Source: Thermonema rossianum DSM 10300 (GTDB taxonomy: Bacteria; Bacteroidota; Bacteroidia; Cytophagales; Thermonemataceae). From it: a stretch of DNA of 64,000 nt. Below, one piece after another: positions 26,136 to 35,147 of the stretch. The stretch covers positions 78,877 to 142,876 of the forward strand of contig NZ_KE384579.1 of the NCBI RefSeq assembly GCF_000426825.1, in the 5' to 3' direction. The position numbers and the translations under genes were made by a program. Under the pieces are notes generated by a model. It worked only from the letters and a program-made list of their open reading frames with translations. It searched no databases and was not told where the DNA came from. The stretch's first letter is position 1. Each line of letters opens with the position of its first letter.

Positions 26136-27041
26136 ATGAAAAACACATCGTGGCTTTACCTCATCCTTTGTATTTTACTCTTCGGTGCTTGTGGTGAAAG
26201 CATCGAAGAAGATAAGGCATCCTCTGTCACAGCAATGCAGGATAGTTCAAAAAAAACAACTACCCGCTTATCACCGGAAGTTATCAAGGGCATCATTCAG
26301 TCAATTCCCAACCCTGTAGAGGTTGCTTTCTTGATTGAACAAGTGGCAGAATATGACCCTACACTGCTAAACTCGCCGGAAAACGTAAGCAAATACAATA
26401 CGGACTACCGTCGCGCCTTGAACTTGGGCATTTACAGTACTGACTTGGGCTATGCCAACACCTATGGAAAAAGCCAAGACGTTATCAACTACCTTACGGC
26501 TATTCGCGACCTGGCAGCCGGATTGAACGTAGAGAAATATTTTGATTTTGAACATATTCGCAAACTGGCTGCTTATAAAGACAGCTTGGGCGTGTTGGTA
26601 ATGGAATCGACCCGCAGCCTGGAGCGCATGAACGAAGCCCTTCAAAATGAGGGGCGTGCCGATATGACAGTGCTTATCTTAACCGGCGGTTGGTTGGAAG
26701 GGCTGTACCTGCTCTGCAATGTAGAGCGCGAACAACACAACGAAGAGCTGATGATTCGCATTGCCGAGCAAAAAATAGTGTTGGAACAGTTGTTGGTGCT
26801 GTTACGTAACTATGAAGACTTTAACCCCAAAATCAAACGTCTGCGCAGTCAGTTGGAAGAACTGGCTGAGCTTTATGAGCACGTAGAGGTGAAGTATGTG
26901 CCCGGTGAAGTGAAGCAAGTGGAAATAGACGGTGTTCTGACCATAGAGCAAGAGCAAAAAGCCGAAGTGCAATTTACACTGAATGATTTAAATGCTATAT
27001 TGAACAAAGTTCGTGATATAAGAGATCAAATCGTTAACTAA
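26136..27041 (+). CDS. Predicted lipoprotein, copy 1 of a duplicated module
   Basis: A 301-residue lipoprotein: signal peptide with lipobox LFGAC near residue 19, then a flexible segment and an all-helical domain. The core includes RALNLGIYSTDLGYA, NYLTAIRDLAAGL, LILTGGWLEGLYL and an EQ-rich helix toward the end. I do not recognise a named function. The protein at 27553 is clearly homologous over the whole domain. I chose the ATG at 26136, which puts a lysine before the hydrophobic core; ATG 26124 is also in frame. It is 26 bases after the ABC transporter gene and probably in the same transcript, suggesting an envelope partner of the transporter. Confidence 0.8.
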   Translation: MKNTSWLYLILCILLFGACGESIEEDKASSVTAMQDSSKKTTTRLSPEVIKGIIQSIPNPVEVAFLIEQVAEYDPTLLNSPENVSKYNTDYRRALNLGIYSTDLGYANTYGKSQDVINYLTAIRDLAAGLNVEKYFDFEHIRKLAAYKDSLGVLVMESTRSLERMNEALQNEGRADMTVLILTGGWLEGLYLLCNVEREQHNEELMIRIAEQKIVLEQLLVLLRNYEDFNPKIKRLRSQLEELAELYEHVEVKYVPGEVKQVEIDGVLTIEQEQKAEVQFTLNDLNAILNKVRDIRDQIVN

Positions 27042-27059
27042 ACCAAAATTAGAACTGCC

Positions 27060-27500
27060 ATGAAACGCTATGTTTTGTTATTCTTTTTGTTGATTGGAGG
27101 CGCTGCTTACGCACAGCAGTGCACACCGGAGGTAATGCGGGAGTACACGCGCAAGTGTGTGAACCAGTTGCGTCCGCGCGGATATACCTTCCTCAAGAGC
27201 TATCGCATCGATGCCAGCTCTAACAAGACGGTAGAGTACTCGTATATTTTCAACCGTGGACAAACCTATATGATCACCTTTGCCAATGAGTCAAACCCCA
27301 AAGAATTTTCGGGCATTTTATTTGAGTTGTTTGACAGCTCGCGCCGCAAGCTGATTGACAACTACAATCCTTCTTTAAAGCAGTACCGCACAGCCGTTGC
27401 CTTCCGGTGCAGTCAAACCGGCATTTACCACCTGAAGTTTACCTTTGAGCCTTCTGTGAAGGATTATTGCCTGGTAAGCGTAGTAGGCTTTAAGCGTTAA
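27060..27500 (+). CDS. Small secreted protein, copy 1 of a duplicated module
   Basis: A 146-residue protein with a clear signal peptide ending at AYAQQ, expected to be periplasmic or surface-exposed. The mature part is a small beta-rich domain: FLKSYRID, VEYSYIFNRGQTYMI, a central LFDSSRRK segment, CSQTGIYHLKFT and a conserved end VVGFKR. Three cysteines after the signal could form disulfides. Function unknown. A homologue is encoded at 28557 with the same motifs in the same order. It follows the lipoprotein by 18 bases, forming the first lipoprotein/secreted-protein pair. Confidence 0.8.
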   Translation: MKRYVLLFFLLIGGAAYAQQCTPEVMREYTRKCVNQLRPRGYTFLKSYRIDASSNKTVEYSYIFNRGQTYMITFANESNPKEFSGILFELFDSSRRKLIDNYNPSLKQYRTAVAFRCSQTGIYHLKFTFEPSVKDYCLVSVVGFKR

Positions 27501-27552
27501 TCCGGAGTTGCTTGACAACAATACTTTTCGAACAACTAAACAACTGCCAACC

Positions 27553-28482
27553 ATGTTAAAAAAATATTTATCAATTGCACTGCTGCTGTCTATGGGTTTA
27601 TTGGCCTCTTGTGGAGGCGGAGAAGCCGAACAACAAGAGGGTGAAGGTAACAGCCAAACTAATGGAACCACTGAAAATACAGTGAATGTAGAGGAAGCCC
27701 TTCAGAAGCTAAGCAATGATTTTACCTTATTACGTGCCATTCCCAGCCCCATCCAAATGACCTCTTTGGTGCAGGAGTCGGGGGCAAAGTATGACCCTGC
27801 CATCTTGCACGATGCCAACAAAGCCAAAAATTACGGCTCTGATTTTAAACGGGCACTGAATGTAGGCGTTTACAGTACTGACTTGGGGTTTGCTCATCTT
27901 TATGGTAAAAACCAAGACGCAATCGACTATTTGGTGGCCATCCGCGACTTGTCAACAGGCTTGAAAGTAGATTCTTACTTCGATTTTGAGCGCCTCAAGC
28001 AGTTGACCGAATCCAATGCCAGCATTGATGAACTCTTGGCAGAGACGCTTACCAGCCTGCAGACCATGAAGGATGGCTTGGAAAAAGAAAACCGGGGCGA
28101 CATCACGGTATTGGTTGTAACCGGCGGCTGGGTGGAAGCGCTCTATCTGGGATGCCACGTGGCTGAAAATGCCAAAAACAAACAACAGCTGCTCGAGCAT
28201 ATTGCTGACCAAAAAGTATCGCTTGACAACATTGTAAAGCTGTTGGAAGATATTCAAGCGATTAACCCCGAGGCAAAAGCACTGTATGAAAAAGCAAAGC
28301 AGCTGCAAGATGCCTATGCCAATGTTTCCTTGAAAGTGGAAACAATATCGAAAGACACGGTCATTGACGGCGTGCCCACGGTAGTGCAAGAAGATCAGTC
28401 CGTAGAGTTAAACTTCACTGAACAAGATTTTCAAAAGATATACTCTATTGTAAAAGAAATGCGCCGGTTGATCGTTGAATAA
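27553..28482 (+). CDS. Predicted lipoprotein, copy 2 of a duplicated module
   Basis: A 309-residue lipoprotein, homologous to the product at 26136. The lipobox is LLASC, followed by a low-complexity G/E/Q/N segment that acts as a tether, then the same helical domain: RALNVGVYSTDLGFA, YLVAIRDLSTGLK, LVVTGGWVEALYL. The two copies differ throughout, so the duplication is old and they may have separate roles. I start at ATG 27553 (MLKKYLS), the normal signal-peptide start, rather than the in-frame codon at 27508. A hairpin terminator follows the stop. Confidence 0.8.
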   Translation: MLKKYLSIALLLSMGLLASCGGGEAEQQEGEGNSQTNGTTENTVNVEEALQKLSNDFTLLRAIPSPIQMTSLVQESGAKYDPAILHDANKAKNYGSDFKRALNVGVYSTDLGFAHLYGKNQDAIDYLVAIRDLSTGLKVDSYFDFERLKQLTESNASIDELLAETLTSLQTMKDGLEKENRGDITVLVVTGGWVEALYLGCHVAENAKNKQQLLEHIADQKVSLDNIVKLLEDIQAINPEAKALYEKAKQLQDAYANVSLKVETISKDTVIDGVPTVVQEDQSVELNFTEQDFQKIYSIVKEMRRLIVE

Positions 28483-28494
28483 AAGGATACCGGC

Positions 28495-28537
28495 AGGGCT
28501 TCTTTGGGTTTGTTTTGCTCCTCAAGGAAGCCCTTTT
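28495..28537 (+). terminator. Terminator after the second lipoprotein gene
   Basis: Stem AGGGCTTCTTTG / CAAGGAAGCCC (one mismatch near the loop) followed by TTTT. It lies between the second lipoprotein gene and its partner at 28557, so that partner may get less transcript or have its own promoter. Confidence 0.6.
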
Positions 28538-28556
28538 ACCTAAAAAATGATGAATA

Positions 28557-28994
28557 ATGAAACGGTGGTGCTTGTTTTTATCCTTTGCTTTCTTTTATCT
28601 GTTGGGGAGCGTCTCATCGGCTCGTGCTCAATGCGATACCGAGCCTTTTGTTCAAGAAGCACTTAACTTCTTGAAGGAAAAAAACTTCAATTTCCTTAAA
28701 AGTTACAAGATAGATGGCCAAAGGGGCACCAATAAGGAAATAGAATATTCTTATGTGTTCAGCACCGGCACCACTTATATGATTTTTGTAAACAACGGCA
28801 AAAAGAATGCAGAGGGGGTGATTGTGACGGTAGAAGATGCCGAGCGTAACGAAATAGCCAAAAGTTTTGTAGGCGATACCTACGTGCCCGCCGTGCAAAT
28901 TATTTGCAACCGCACCGGCATCTATTATTTGCGCTTCACTTTGGTTGACAAAAGACATGATTGTGCGGCCGCAGTTCTTGGTTTCAAACGCTAA
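28557..28994 (+). CDS. Small secreted protein, copy 2 of a duplicated module
   Basis: A 145-residue protein with a signal peptide (FAFFYLLGSVSSARAQ) and a mature domain homologous to the product at 27060: FLKSYKID, IEYSYVFSTGTTYMI, CNRTGIYYLRFT and the end VLGFKR are shared, including the cysteine before the TGIY motif and the one before the last strand. Function unknown. It completes the second lipoprotein/secreted-protein pair. The esterase gene follows 5 bases after the stop. Confidence 0.8.
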   Translation: MKRWCLFLSFAFFYLLGSVSSARAQCDTEPFVQEALNFLKEKNFNFLKSYKIDGQRGTNKEIEYSYVFSTGTTYMIFVNNGKKNAEGVIVTVEDAERNEIAKSFVGDTYVPAVQIICNRTGIYYLRFTLVDKRHDCAAAVLGFKR

Positions 28995-28999
28995 GCGTC

Positions 29000-29644
29000 A
29001 TGCAGTATGAAATGCATACCCTTGGCGTGACACGCACCGCGCGTTTTTATACTTTAGGGCATGCCGGCGCCCATATCCGCCGCATATGGTGGTGTTTTCA
29101 TGGCTATGGACAACTGGCTGCCGACTTCCTGACGCCCTTCTCTTGTCTCGATGACGGACAAACTCTGTTGATTGCCCCCGAAGGGCTTTCACGTTTTTAC
29201 CTGAAATCAGGCGTGGGACAGGTAGGCGCTTCTTGGATGACCAAGGAAATGCGTGAAGCCGAGATTGCAGACTATTTAAATTACTTCCGGAAAATAGAGC
29301 AAGAGGTGTATGCCTCTTGGGAACATCCATTCGAAATGCATTTGCTGGGGTTCTCGCAGGGCTGTGCCACAGTATGCCGCTGGCTGTTACACAGCCGCTT
29401 TACACCTTCGAAACTTATCTTGTGGGGAGGTGTTTTCCCGCATGACTGGGATTTTGAAAAAGCGGCGGAGCGTCTGCGGGGTGTGCCTGTTTATTTTGTT
29501 CTTGGAAAAGAGGACCGCTTCATTACCCCTGAACAGTTACTATCTTTTATAGATATGCATAAAAAATACGGCTTCGATATGAAGCCGCTGTTTTATGAAG
29601 GTGGACACGAAGTAAAAGAAAGTGTGCTTGCCACCTTGGTTTAG
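29000..29644 (+). CDS. Alpha/beta hydrolase, carboxylesterase/phospholipase-like
   Basis: A 214-residue serine hydrolase with the alpha/beta fold. The nucleophile elbow is GFSQGCA (Ser about residue 118), the oxyanion-hole strand WWCFHGYGQ is near the N-terminus, the acid is probably in LGKEDRFI, and the catalytic histidine is in EGGHEVKES. The GFSQG elbow is typical of the carboxylesterase/lysophospholipase group. Substrate unknown. The ATG at 29000 gives the family's usual start. Its stop overlaps the stop of the convergent reductase gene by 4 bases. Confidence 0.85.
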   Translation: MQYEMHTLGVTRTARFYTLGHAGAHIRRIWWCFHGYGQLAADFLTPFSCLDDGQTLLIAPEGLSRFYLKSGVGQVGASWMTKEMREAEIADYLNYFRKIEQEVYASWEHPFEMHLLGFSQGCATVCRWLLHSRFTPSKLILWGGVFPHDWDFEKAAERLRGVPVYFVLGKEDRFITPEQLLSFIDMHKKYGFDMKPLFYEGGHEVKESVLATLV

Positions 29645-30693
29645 TCTATTTCTATTTCTACCTCCTCTGTGAGTGGATGGCCTACACAAGTGAGGACATA
29701 GCCTTCTTCAATCTCTTGTTCGGTGAGGGCGTCTTTCACTTCCAGCTCTACTTTGCCTTTCTTAAGCTTGCCCATGCAGGTTGTGCAGATGCCACTTTGG
29801 CAAGAATGGGGCAAGTCAATTCCCTTATCCAAAGCTACGTCTAAGATGGTGCGCCCCTTGGGAACTTCAAACTCATAAGTTTCGCGGTCAAAGTGCACAA
29901 TTACCCGGCTGATTTCCGGTTGTGTATTGCCGGCAGTGGCATCTGTCTTACTTTTATCGGTCGATGAAGTAAATACTTCTTTGTGCAACTCCTTGCCCAA
30001 CTGCAAGGCATCATATCCTTTCTGTATTTGTTCCATCATGCCGGAAGGACCACACATCCAGTGACTTATAGGTTCGCCGGCTTGCAACAAAGGACGAAGC
30101 AGTTCTTGTACGCGTTCGGGCGAGAGCAGGCCGGTGAGACCTTGCCACCCTTCGGGGGCTTGTTCCAAAATATGGGTAATATGCAAACGGCCGGCATGTT
30201 CTTTTTGCAATTCTTTCAAATCTTCATAAAACATAATGCTTGCTTCGTCCCGGTTGGCATAGAACAAAGAAACTTTGCCCTCCGGATTGGCCTGCAATAC
30301 CGACTTGATGATGGACATCATGGGGGTGATGCCGCTGCCGCCTGCCCATAGTACATAATGTTCGGCGTGTGGGGGCGTGATGGTAGGGGTGAAGCGTCCC
30401 GAAGGCTGCTGCGACACAATGACCATACCTTCTTGGGCATGGTCGTTCAGATAATTGGAAACAATCCCACCTTTGACCCGCTTAATGCCTACTTTGGGTA
30501 GCTCTCCGGTATAGGGAGAGCTGCAAATAGAGTAGGAACGTTGATATTCTTTCCCTTCTATGTTTAGTATAAAAGTAAGGAACTGCCCTGCCTGATAGCT
30601 CAAAGCGCCTTCGCCGGGTTGTTCAAAAGTGATTTCGATGGCATCGGGCGTGAGTTTTCTGACTCCTTTTATAGTTAAAGAAAGGGTTTTCAT
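29641..30693 (-). CDS. Ferredoxin reductase-type oxidoreductase (PaaE-like)
   Basis: A 350-residue iron-sulfur flavoprotein. An FAD-binding barrel comes first (RSYSICSSP, residues about 54-62, then GIVSNYLND), then an NAD(P)-binding domain (GSGITPMMSIIKSVL and CGPSGMM), and a plant-type 2Fe-2S ferredoxin domain at the C-terminus with CQSGICTTC and a fourth cysteine in LTCVGHP. This order matches PaaE/PaaK, the reductase of phenylacetyl-CoA epoxidase, but no other paa gene is present here, so it more likely feeds electrons to an oxygenase encoded elsewhere. It follows the DUF5916 gene by 16 bases and is probably co-transcribed. Confidence 0.88.
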   Translation of the reverse strand: MKTLSLTIKGVRKLTPDAIEITFEQPGEGALSYQAGQFLTFILNIEGKEYQRSYSICSSPYTGELPKVGIKRVKGGIVSNYLNDHAQEGMVIVSQQPSGRFTPTITPPHAEHYVLWAGGSGITPMMSIIKSVLQANPEGKVSLFYANRDEASIMFYEDLKELQKEHAGRLHITHILEQAPEGWQGLTGLLSPERVQELLRPLLQAGEPISHWMCGPSGMMEQIQKGYDALQLGKELHKEVFTSSTDKSKTDATAGNTQPEISRVIVHFDRETYEFEVPKGRTILDVALDKGIDLPHSCQSGICTTCMGKLKKGKVELEVKDALTEQEIEEGYVLTCVGHPLTEEVEIEID

Positions 30694-30709
30694 AGACTTA
30701 TTTTCTTTT

Positions 30710-32938
30710 TTAAATATTTAACCAATACGTTGCTTTTATAACCAATGCCCGGTTCTTTTGTTGCAGTTCATTGGCGAAATAGTTGTCGGTATATACCACA
30801 AAAATATCAGAAACCGGCTTAAAGCGCCACTGAAGGCGCGCATTGATATTTACATTGTCGATTTGGTTGTTGTATTGTACAAAAGTAGTTAAAAAGAGCT
30901 TACGGGTAAACGAAAGGTCGATGCGGGGACCCAATAATATCAACTCTGCCGAATTATAAGGTTGTGGCAGCAAAATCCGTATATAGTTGCCCGACAGGCT
31001 GATGCTTCCGAAAGGCTGAAAGCGGTAGTTTACAGAGCCTTGAATCCCCAGCAGATGACCATTGTAATACTGCCCGTAGTTGATGCCACCATCTAAATTG
31101 AACAGCTTTCTTCTGTCAGTGTTGAAGTTGAATTCGGCACTGTAAGTGGTGTACTCGCTTCCTTCGGGCAGTTCCAAGCCACCGGTATTGGTGGGGTCAA
31201 ACGAAAAGAAAAGACGCACATAATTGCGCCGCACTGTCAGGTTAAGTCCGGCCGTGTTTTGCAGAACGGCTTCATAGCGAAGCTGACTGAAGCGGTCGGT
31301 AGAGGTACCGAGGCTGTCCCAGTAAAAGCTATTGTAGAAAAAGATATTGTGCCGGGCAATATGTTTACTTTTTTTGGGAAAAATGGTGTAGCGTGCAAAA
31401 GGCTCTAAGCGAAAATGGCCATTGCGTGGCACGTAGCCGGTGCTGGGTTTGTAGTTTCCGCCCACCCATTCATGATTCCAAGCCACAAAAAAGGTAGGCT
31501 TGTTGTAAGCCAAGTAAGCGGCATGGGCAAATTGCCCGGGCAGGTTTTCAGGTGTGAATAGTTGATGATAAAAAAACTTGCCTTGCCAGGTGTTGTCGGC
31601 AGAGGCAAGGTTGTAGTCCAAGCCTACTACCCGGTTATATTGGTTGCTATTGAACGTGAAATCCTGTTGCTCGGTAGAGGTAGTTTGTTCATTCACAAAC
31701 ACGGCAGCGATATTTGAACGGGTAAATACACGGCGCTGCACCGCCGCTACGGTATAATTCTTGCCTACAATGCCCCGGTTTTCATCGGGGCTCGTTTGCA
31801 TGTTCAGGAGCCCCACCCGCCAGTCGCGATTCACCTTGCCGCTCAAGCGGGCGCCGTATAAAATGGGGGTTTGCACAATCAGTCCGGTGACGGTGTCGCG
31901 GGCAATACCTATACGCCGTGAAAAGAAAGGACGTATGCGGGAAAATCCGAAGTTGGCAAAGAGGTCAGCATTTTCAAGAAAAAACTGTCTTCGTTCAGGA
32001 AAGAATATCTCGAAGCGGTCAAGGTTAGTTACTTGCCGATCGACCTCCACTTGTGAGAAGTCGGGGTTAAAGGTGAGGTCCAGGTTTAAAGATGCACTGA
32101 GAGCTACTTTGAGATCTGCCCCGGCATTGCCTTTATACACAGCACCGGTCGTGTCTTGCGTGAAATCTTCGTTGTAGCTACCTGTAAGATAGGGAATTGC
32201 CACAATATTGGACTTGGGCTTGCGCAGTGGGGTTTCAAACCGGAGGATGCCGGTATAAGCCAATGAGGAAATAGAAAAATTGCGTGGCACCGGCACCCAG
32301 CTTGAACGCTCAAAGTGGGCCAGGTCGCCGCGCAAAAAATTGGCTTTCCATTCAGTGCTTCCATTCTTGAAACGAATGGACTTGAAGGGAATCGCCATTT
32401 CTACCACCCAGTAGTCTGTCTGACGGCTCACCTCGGCAAACCATTTGTTATCCCAAGCTTCATCGGTGCCGCGGTTGCCACCGTCGGCAATCAGTCCTTC
32501 ACGTTGCACCCCATAAGGGTTTACCCCGAACTGAAAGCCGTTGGTGCCATCTTGAAAAGTATCGAAGTTCACAAGAAAAAAATCATTGTTCCATGGGCTA
32601 AAATCCCGGCGTAAGGAAGAGACTACAATTTCATCCGGAGACTGTCCGTAACAAATGGCACCTATATAGATGTAATCTTCGTCATAAAGCACACGTACTT
32701 CGGTTTGCGCATTGGCAGCGGAGCTGTCGTAGGGGAAATTTTGCCAAAAATGATTCGCCACCGCTGCTTGTTGCCATACGGGCTCGTCGAGCAGCCCGTC
32801 TATTTTTATGCTGCCGGGCGAAACCTTACGGGCAAGTAACTCATGATTTTCTTGCTTTTGTGCATAGCCTATGGCACAACCTACGCTACACACCATAAGA
32901 CATAGTGTAAAAAAACGGTACAACATCATTCCTTTCAT
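30710..32938 (-). CDS. DUF5916 family outer-membrane-type protein
   Basis: A 742-residue exported protein. A signal peptide is followed by a carbohydrate-binding-module-9-like domain (about residues 35-225: IKIDGLLDEPVWQQA, VLYDEDYIYIGA, FFLVNFDTFQDG, EMAIPFKSIRF) and then a long C-terminal DUF5916 region rich in alternating aromatic and polar residues, with many predicted amphipathic strands (QVEVDRQVTNLDRFEIFFPERRQFF is the conserved opening). The C-terminus ends in an aromatic-rich strand (ATYWLNI), as in outer-membrane barrels. Function is unknown; family members are common in Bacteroidota and a barrel location is an inference. Confidence 0.87.
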   Translation of the reverse strand: MKGMMLYRFFTLCLMVCSVGCAIGYAQKQENHELLARKVSPGSIKIDGLLDEPVWQQAAVANHFWQNFPYDSSAANAQTEVRVLYDEDYIYIGAICYGQSPDEIVVSSLRRDFSPWNNDFFLVNFDTFQDGTNGFQFGVNPYGVQREGLIADGGNRGTDEAWDNKWFAEVSRQTDYWVVEMAIPFKSIRFKNGSTEWKANFLRGDLAHFERSSWVPVPRNFSISSLAYTGILRFETPLRKPKSNIVAIPYLTGSYNEDFTQDTTGAVYKGNAGADLKVALSASLNLDLTFNPDFSQVEVDRQVTNLDRFEIFFPERRQFFLENADLFANFGFSRIRPFFSRRIGIARDTVTGLIVQTPILYGARLSGKVNRDWRVGLLNMQTSPDENRGIVGKNYTVAAVQRRVFTRSNIAAVFVNEQTTSTEQQDFTFNSNQYNRVVGLDYNLASADNTWQGKFFYHQLFTPENLPGQFAHAAYLAYNKPTFFVAWNHEWVGGNYKPSTGYVPRNGHFRLEPFARYTIFPKKSKHIARHNIFFYNSFYWDSLGTSTDRFSQLRYEAVLQNTAGLNLTVRRNYVRLFFSFDPTNTGGLELPEGSEYTTYSAEFNFNTDRRKLFNLDGGINYGQYYNGHLLGIQGSVNYRFQPFGSISLSGNYIRILLPQPYNSAELILLGPRIDLSFTRKLFLTTFVQYNNQIDNVNINARLQWRFKPVSDIFVVYTDNYFANELQQKNRALVIKATYWLNI

Positions 32939-33031
32939 AATTTTTTAAAGGTGAAGTAAAGACAGGCTGGTTTGCACTAAACAAACGTGTGAACCGAATG
33001 GAAAGTATGGAGGTGGGGGTGGTTGCCCGGG

Positions 33032-34171
33032 TCAGCTATGTAATAATTCGGCTACTTGTGCACCTACCTCTGTGCCAATGGCAACCCCCATGCCATTTAG
33101 TGCCACCCCCACAGCTATGGAAGGCGATATTTTTTTTACAATGGGCTGACGGTTGGGAGTAAAAGCCATGATGCCTGCCCATGCATAGTCTATCTCAAAC
33201 GGAATGCCCGGCAGAATCATGTCTTTCAGCTGCTGGACCAAATGGTTGTAAATGAAAGGCGTGGGGGTAAGCTCAGTAGTGCTTTCGCCTTCAAAATCCA
33301 AGTTTCGCCCGCCACCAAAAAGCACTCTGCCGTCTATGTCGCGGAAGTAATAATAGCCCGCATCGAAATGGAAGATACCGCTAAAGGGGAGTTGCTTGAG
33401 GGGGCGGGTAATAAGCACTTGTCCACGACCGGGGGTAACGGGCAGCTGGGGCAATAATTGGCGGCAGAATGCATTGGTGCACACAGCCACACGAGGCGCT
33501 TCAAAGCTGAAGGGCGCCGGGCTATGAGCTTGCTTTACCTGTACTCTTACCCGCTCATCATCTTCTTCTATGTGCACTACTTCGGCACCGCTAAGCACAG
33601 TTACGCCCAACTGCTGCACATAGGCAAGCAAAGCGCGGCTAAGCAGGCCGGTATTGATTTTTCCTTCAAAGGCATTGTAAAGCAGATGAGGAACGCCCCG
33701 AAAACCAAAGGCAGGCAGCCGGTCATCGGCTAACCGAAACACATCTTGACCAAAGATGCTTTGCAACAAACGGTTGACATAAGGCATATGCTCCAGGGCA
33801 TGAAGATGCGCGGGCAGCAGCAGCTCATACCCACCGCAGCTTTCGTACCCTATTTTATCATCGCCTAAACGCCGGCGTAGCTTTTGTAACCCCTGCCAGC
33901 GGCGTTCCACGGTTTGCAGGCAGATGTTTTCGTCATTATGTTGAAGGTCGGCCAGCAGCTCGGTAAGGCTACCAAAGCAGGCAAACCCCGCATTTTTGGT
34001 GCTTGCCCCCGTAGGAAGCAGGCCGCGCTCCAATACCAAAATACGGGCAGTTGTATGGGTTTCGGCTAAAGATGCGGCACAGGAGAGCCCTACCAGTCCG
34101 CCGCCTACAATAATATAATCGAAACTACTCCAGTACTGTCTTTCCCAGTAGCTATTGCTGCTTGTTTGCAT
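33032..34171 (-). CDS. FAD-dependent oxidoreductase (DAO family)
   Basis: A 379-residue flavoenzyme of the D-amino acid oxidase/glycine oxidase superfamily. The dinucleotide loop VGGGLVGLSCA is near residue 22, the acidic end of the second strand is LVLERG, and TGASTKNAGFACFG corresponds to the segment around the flavin in this superfamily. The C-terminal FAD contact appears as GVALNGMGVAIG. Substrate unknown; amine or amino acid oxidation is the family's usual reaction. The gene lies alone between the DUF5916 gene (same strand, 93 bases on) and a longer intergenic region. Confidence 0.85.
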   Translation of the reverse strand: MQTSSNSYWERQYWSSFDYIIVGGGLVGLSCAASLAETHTTARILVLERGLLPTGASTKNAGFACFGSLTELLADLQHNDENICLQTVERRWQGLQKLRRRLGDDKIGYESCGGYELLLPAHLHALEHMPYVNRLLQSIFGQDVFRLADDRLPAFGFRGVPHLLYNAFEGKINTGLLSRALLAYVQQLGVTVLSGAEVVHIEEDDERVRVQVKQAHSPAPFSFEAPRVAVCTNAFCRQLLPQLPVTPGRGQVLITRPLKQLPFSGIFHFDAGYYYFRDIDGRVLFGGGRNLDFEGESTTELTPTPFIYNHLVQQLKDMILPGIPFEIDYAWAGIMAFTPNRQPIVKKISPSIAVGVALNGMGVAIGTEVGAQVAELLHS

Positions 34172-34344
34172 GGCTTGTCAATAGTTTGAGGTTCCATCAT
34201 TAAAAGAGACAACAAAAGAAAACGCAAAAGAGTGGGGTTTATTTTAGGCTTTTCTATTGTTTTTGTGTTTTTTCTTAAAATTTTGCTAACTTACGCCCCT
34301 AAAACGGAGGCAACTTTTGCACCTTGTTACACAATTTCAGAAAC

Positions 34345-34377
34345 AAAAAAACCTGCAGCAATGCCGCAGGCCTTTTT
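34345..34377 (-). terminator. Terminator, active in both directions by structure
   Basis: A stem CCTGC / GCAGG with additional inner pairs is flanked by A7 on one side and T5 on the other. It lies 66 bases after the stop of the minus-strand gene at 34443 and would terminate it; the plus-strand reading would also terminate a transcript starting near 34300. Confidence 0.65.
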
Positions 34378-34442
34378 CTGATGCTTATTAAAATCGATTA
34401 AAAAAATCGTTGAATATCTTAAAGGAGCAGAGTTGCCCCGTT

Positions 34443-34919
34443 TTATTTTTCATTTCCATAAAAAGCCCGGATGTATTGCCGAACTTCCTGCCACATGGCT
34501 TTCACCTTGTCTTGTTCTTCTTCAAAAAACACCTCCAAGCCTTTTAGTGCTTTGATGCTTTCCAGCATTGATGGTACTGAATATACCATAAATTTCGTGC
34601 CATTCTGCTCTTTTGTTACATTGTTTTTACCGGTTTCTTGCAAAAGAGCCAGAAATAAAAGCGCAAATTGCTGAAAGAGAACAGGTACCTGCATGGCAAG
34701 TCCCGCTGCTTCGATGCGTTGCTGCAGATGATACAGCGTGTTTAACTGCCCGTTTGCCCATTCCATAATGGCTTGTGACAATAGAGAAGCTGGTTGGCTG
34801 GCGTCTGCAGCAGTCAGGTTTTCTTCCATCAGCTTACCCATACTCAAACACCTATCGATAATTTGCAGATAGGCATCTTCCCACTCTTTCCACAATTGCT
34901 CTTGTATGGGTGATTGCAT
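34443..34919 (-). CDS. Helical protein of unknown function
   Basis: A 158-residue cytoplasmic-type protein with no signal peptide and no membrane helix. It appears entirely helical and rich in Gln, Glu and Leu (LWKEWEDAYLQII, TLYHLQQRIEAAGL, FEEEQDKVKAMWQEV). No conserved motif was recognised. It has its own well-formed promoter and a terminator, so it is a real single-gene unit. Arrangement of helices loosely recalls small scaffold or PhaE-like proteins, but there is no pha gene here and I make no call. Confidence 0.75.
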   Translation of the reverse strand: MQSPIQEQLWKEWEDAYLQIIDRCLSMGKLMEENLTAADASQPASLLSQAIMEWANGQLNTLYHLQQRIEAAGLAMQVPVLFQQFALLFLALLQETGKNNVTKEQNGTKFMVYSVPSMLESIKALKGLEVFFEEEQDKVKAMWQEVRQYIRAFYGNEK

Positions 34920-34945
34920 GCTTATGCGCGCTCGCTTATCGATTG

Positions 34946-34974
34946 CAAAGATAGTAAATCTTCAATGATTGCAA
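34946..34974 (-). promoter_or_regulatory. Promoter of the helical unknown gene
   Basis: On the minus strand TTG (34972-34974), 18 bases, TATCTTTG (34946-34953), matching the Bacteroidota consensus. The ATG is 27 bases further on. Confidence 0.65.
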
Positions 34975-35147
34975 GTGAAAATTATAGCATTTTTTTGTTT
35001 GCCGGGGCCTCTATTTTACCTGTATGCTTGCTTAAATTGTACAAAATATAGTTTTGTTTGCCGGCTATATCTTGTATGAAACACGTGTATATTAACAGTC
35101 TATTCTGTTTTTTTGCTTATCTTGAAATAAGATTCTGAAAAGACTGC

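Noticed and set aside
29641-30693. Assignment as the PaaE subunit of phenylacetyl-CoA epoxidase
   Set aside because: The domain order fits, but no paaABCD genes are nearby, so the name would overstate what the sequence shows.
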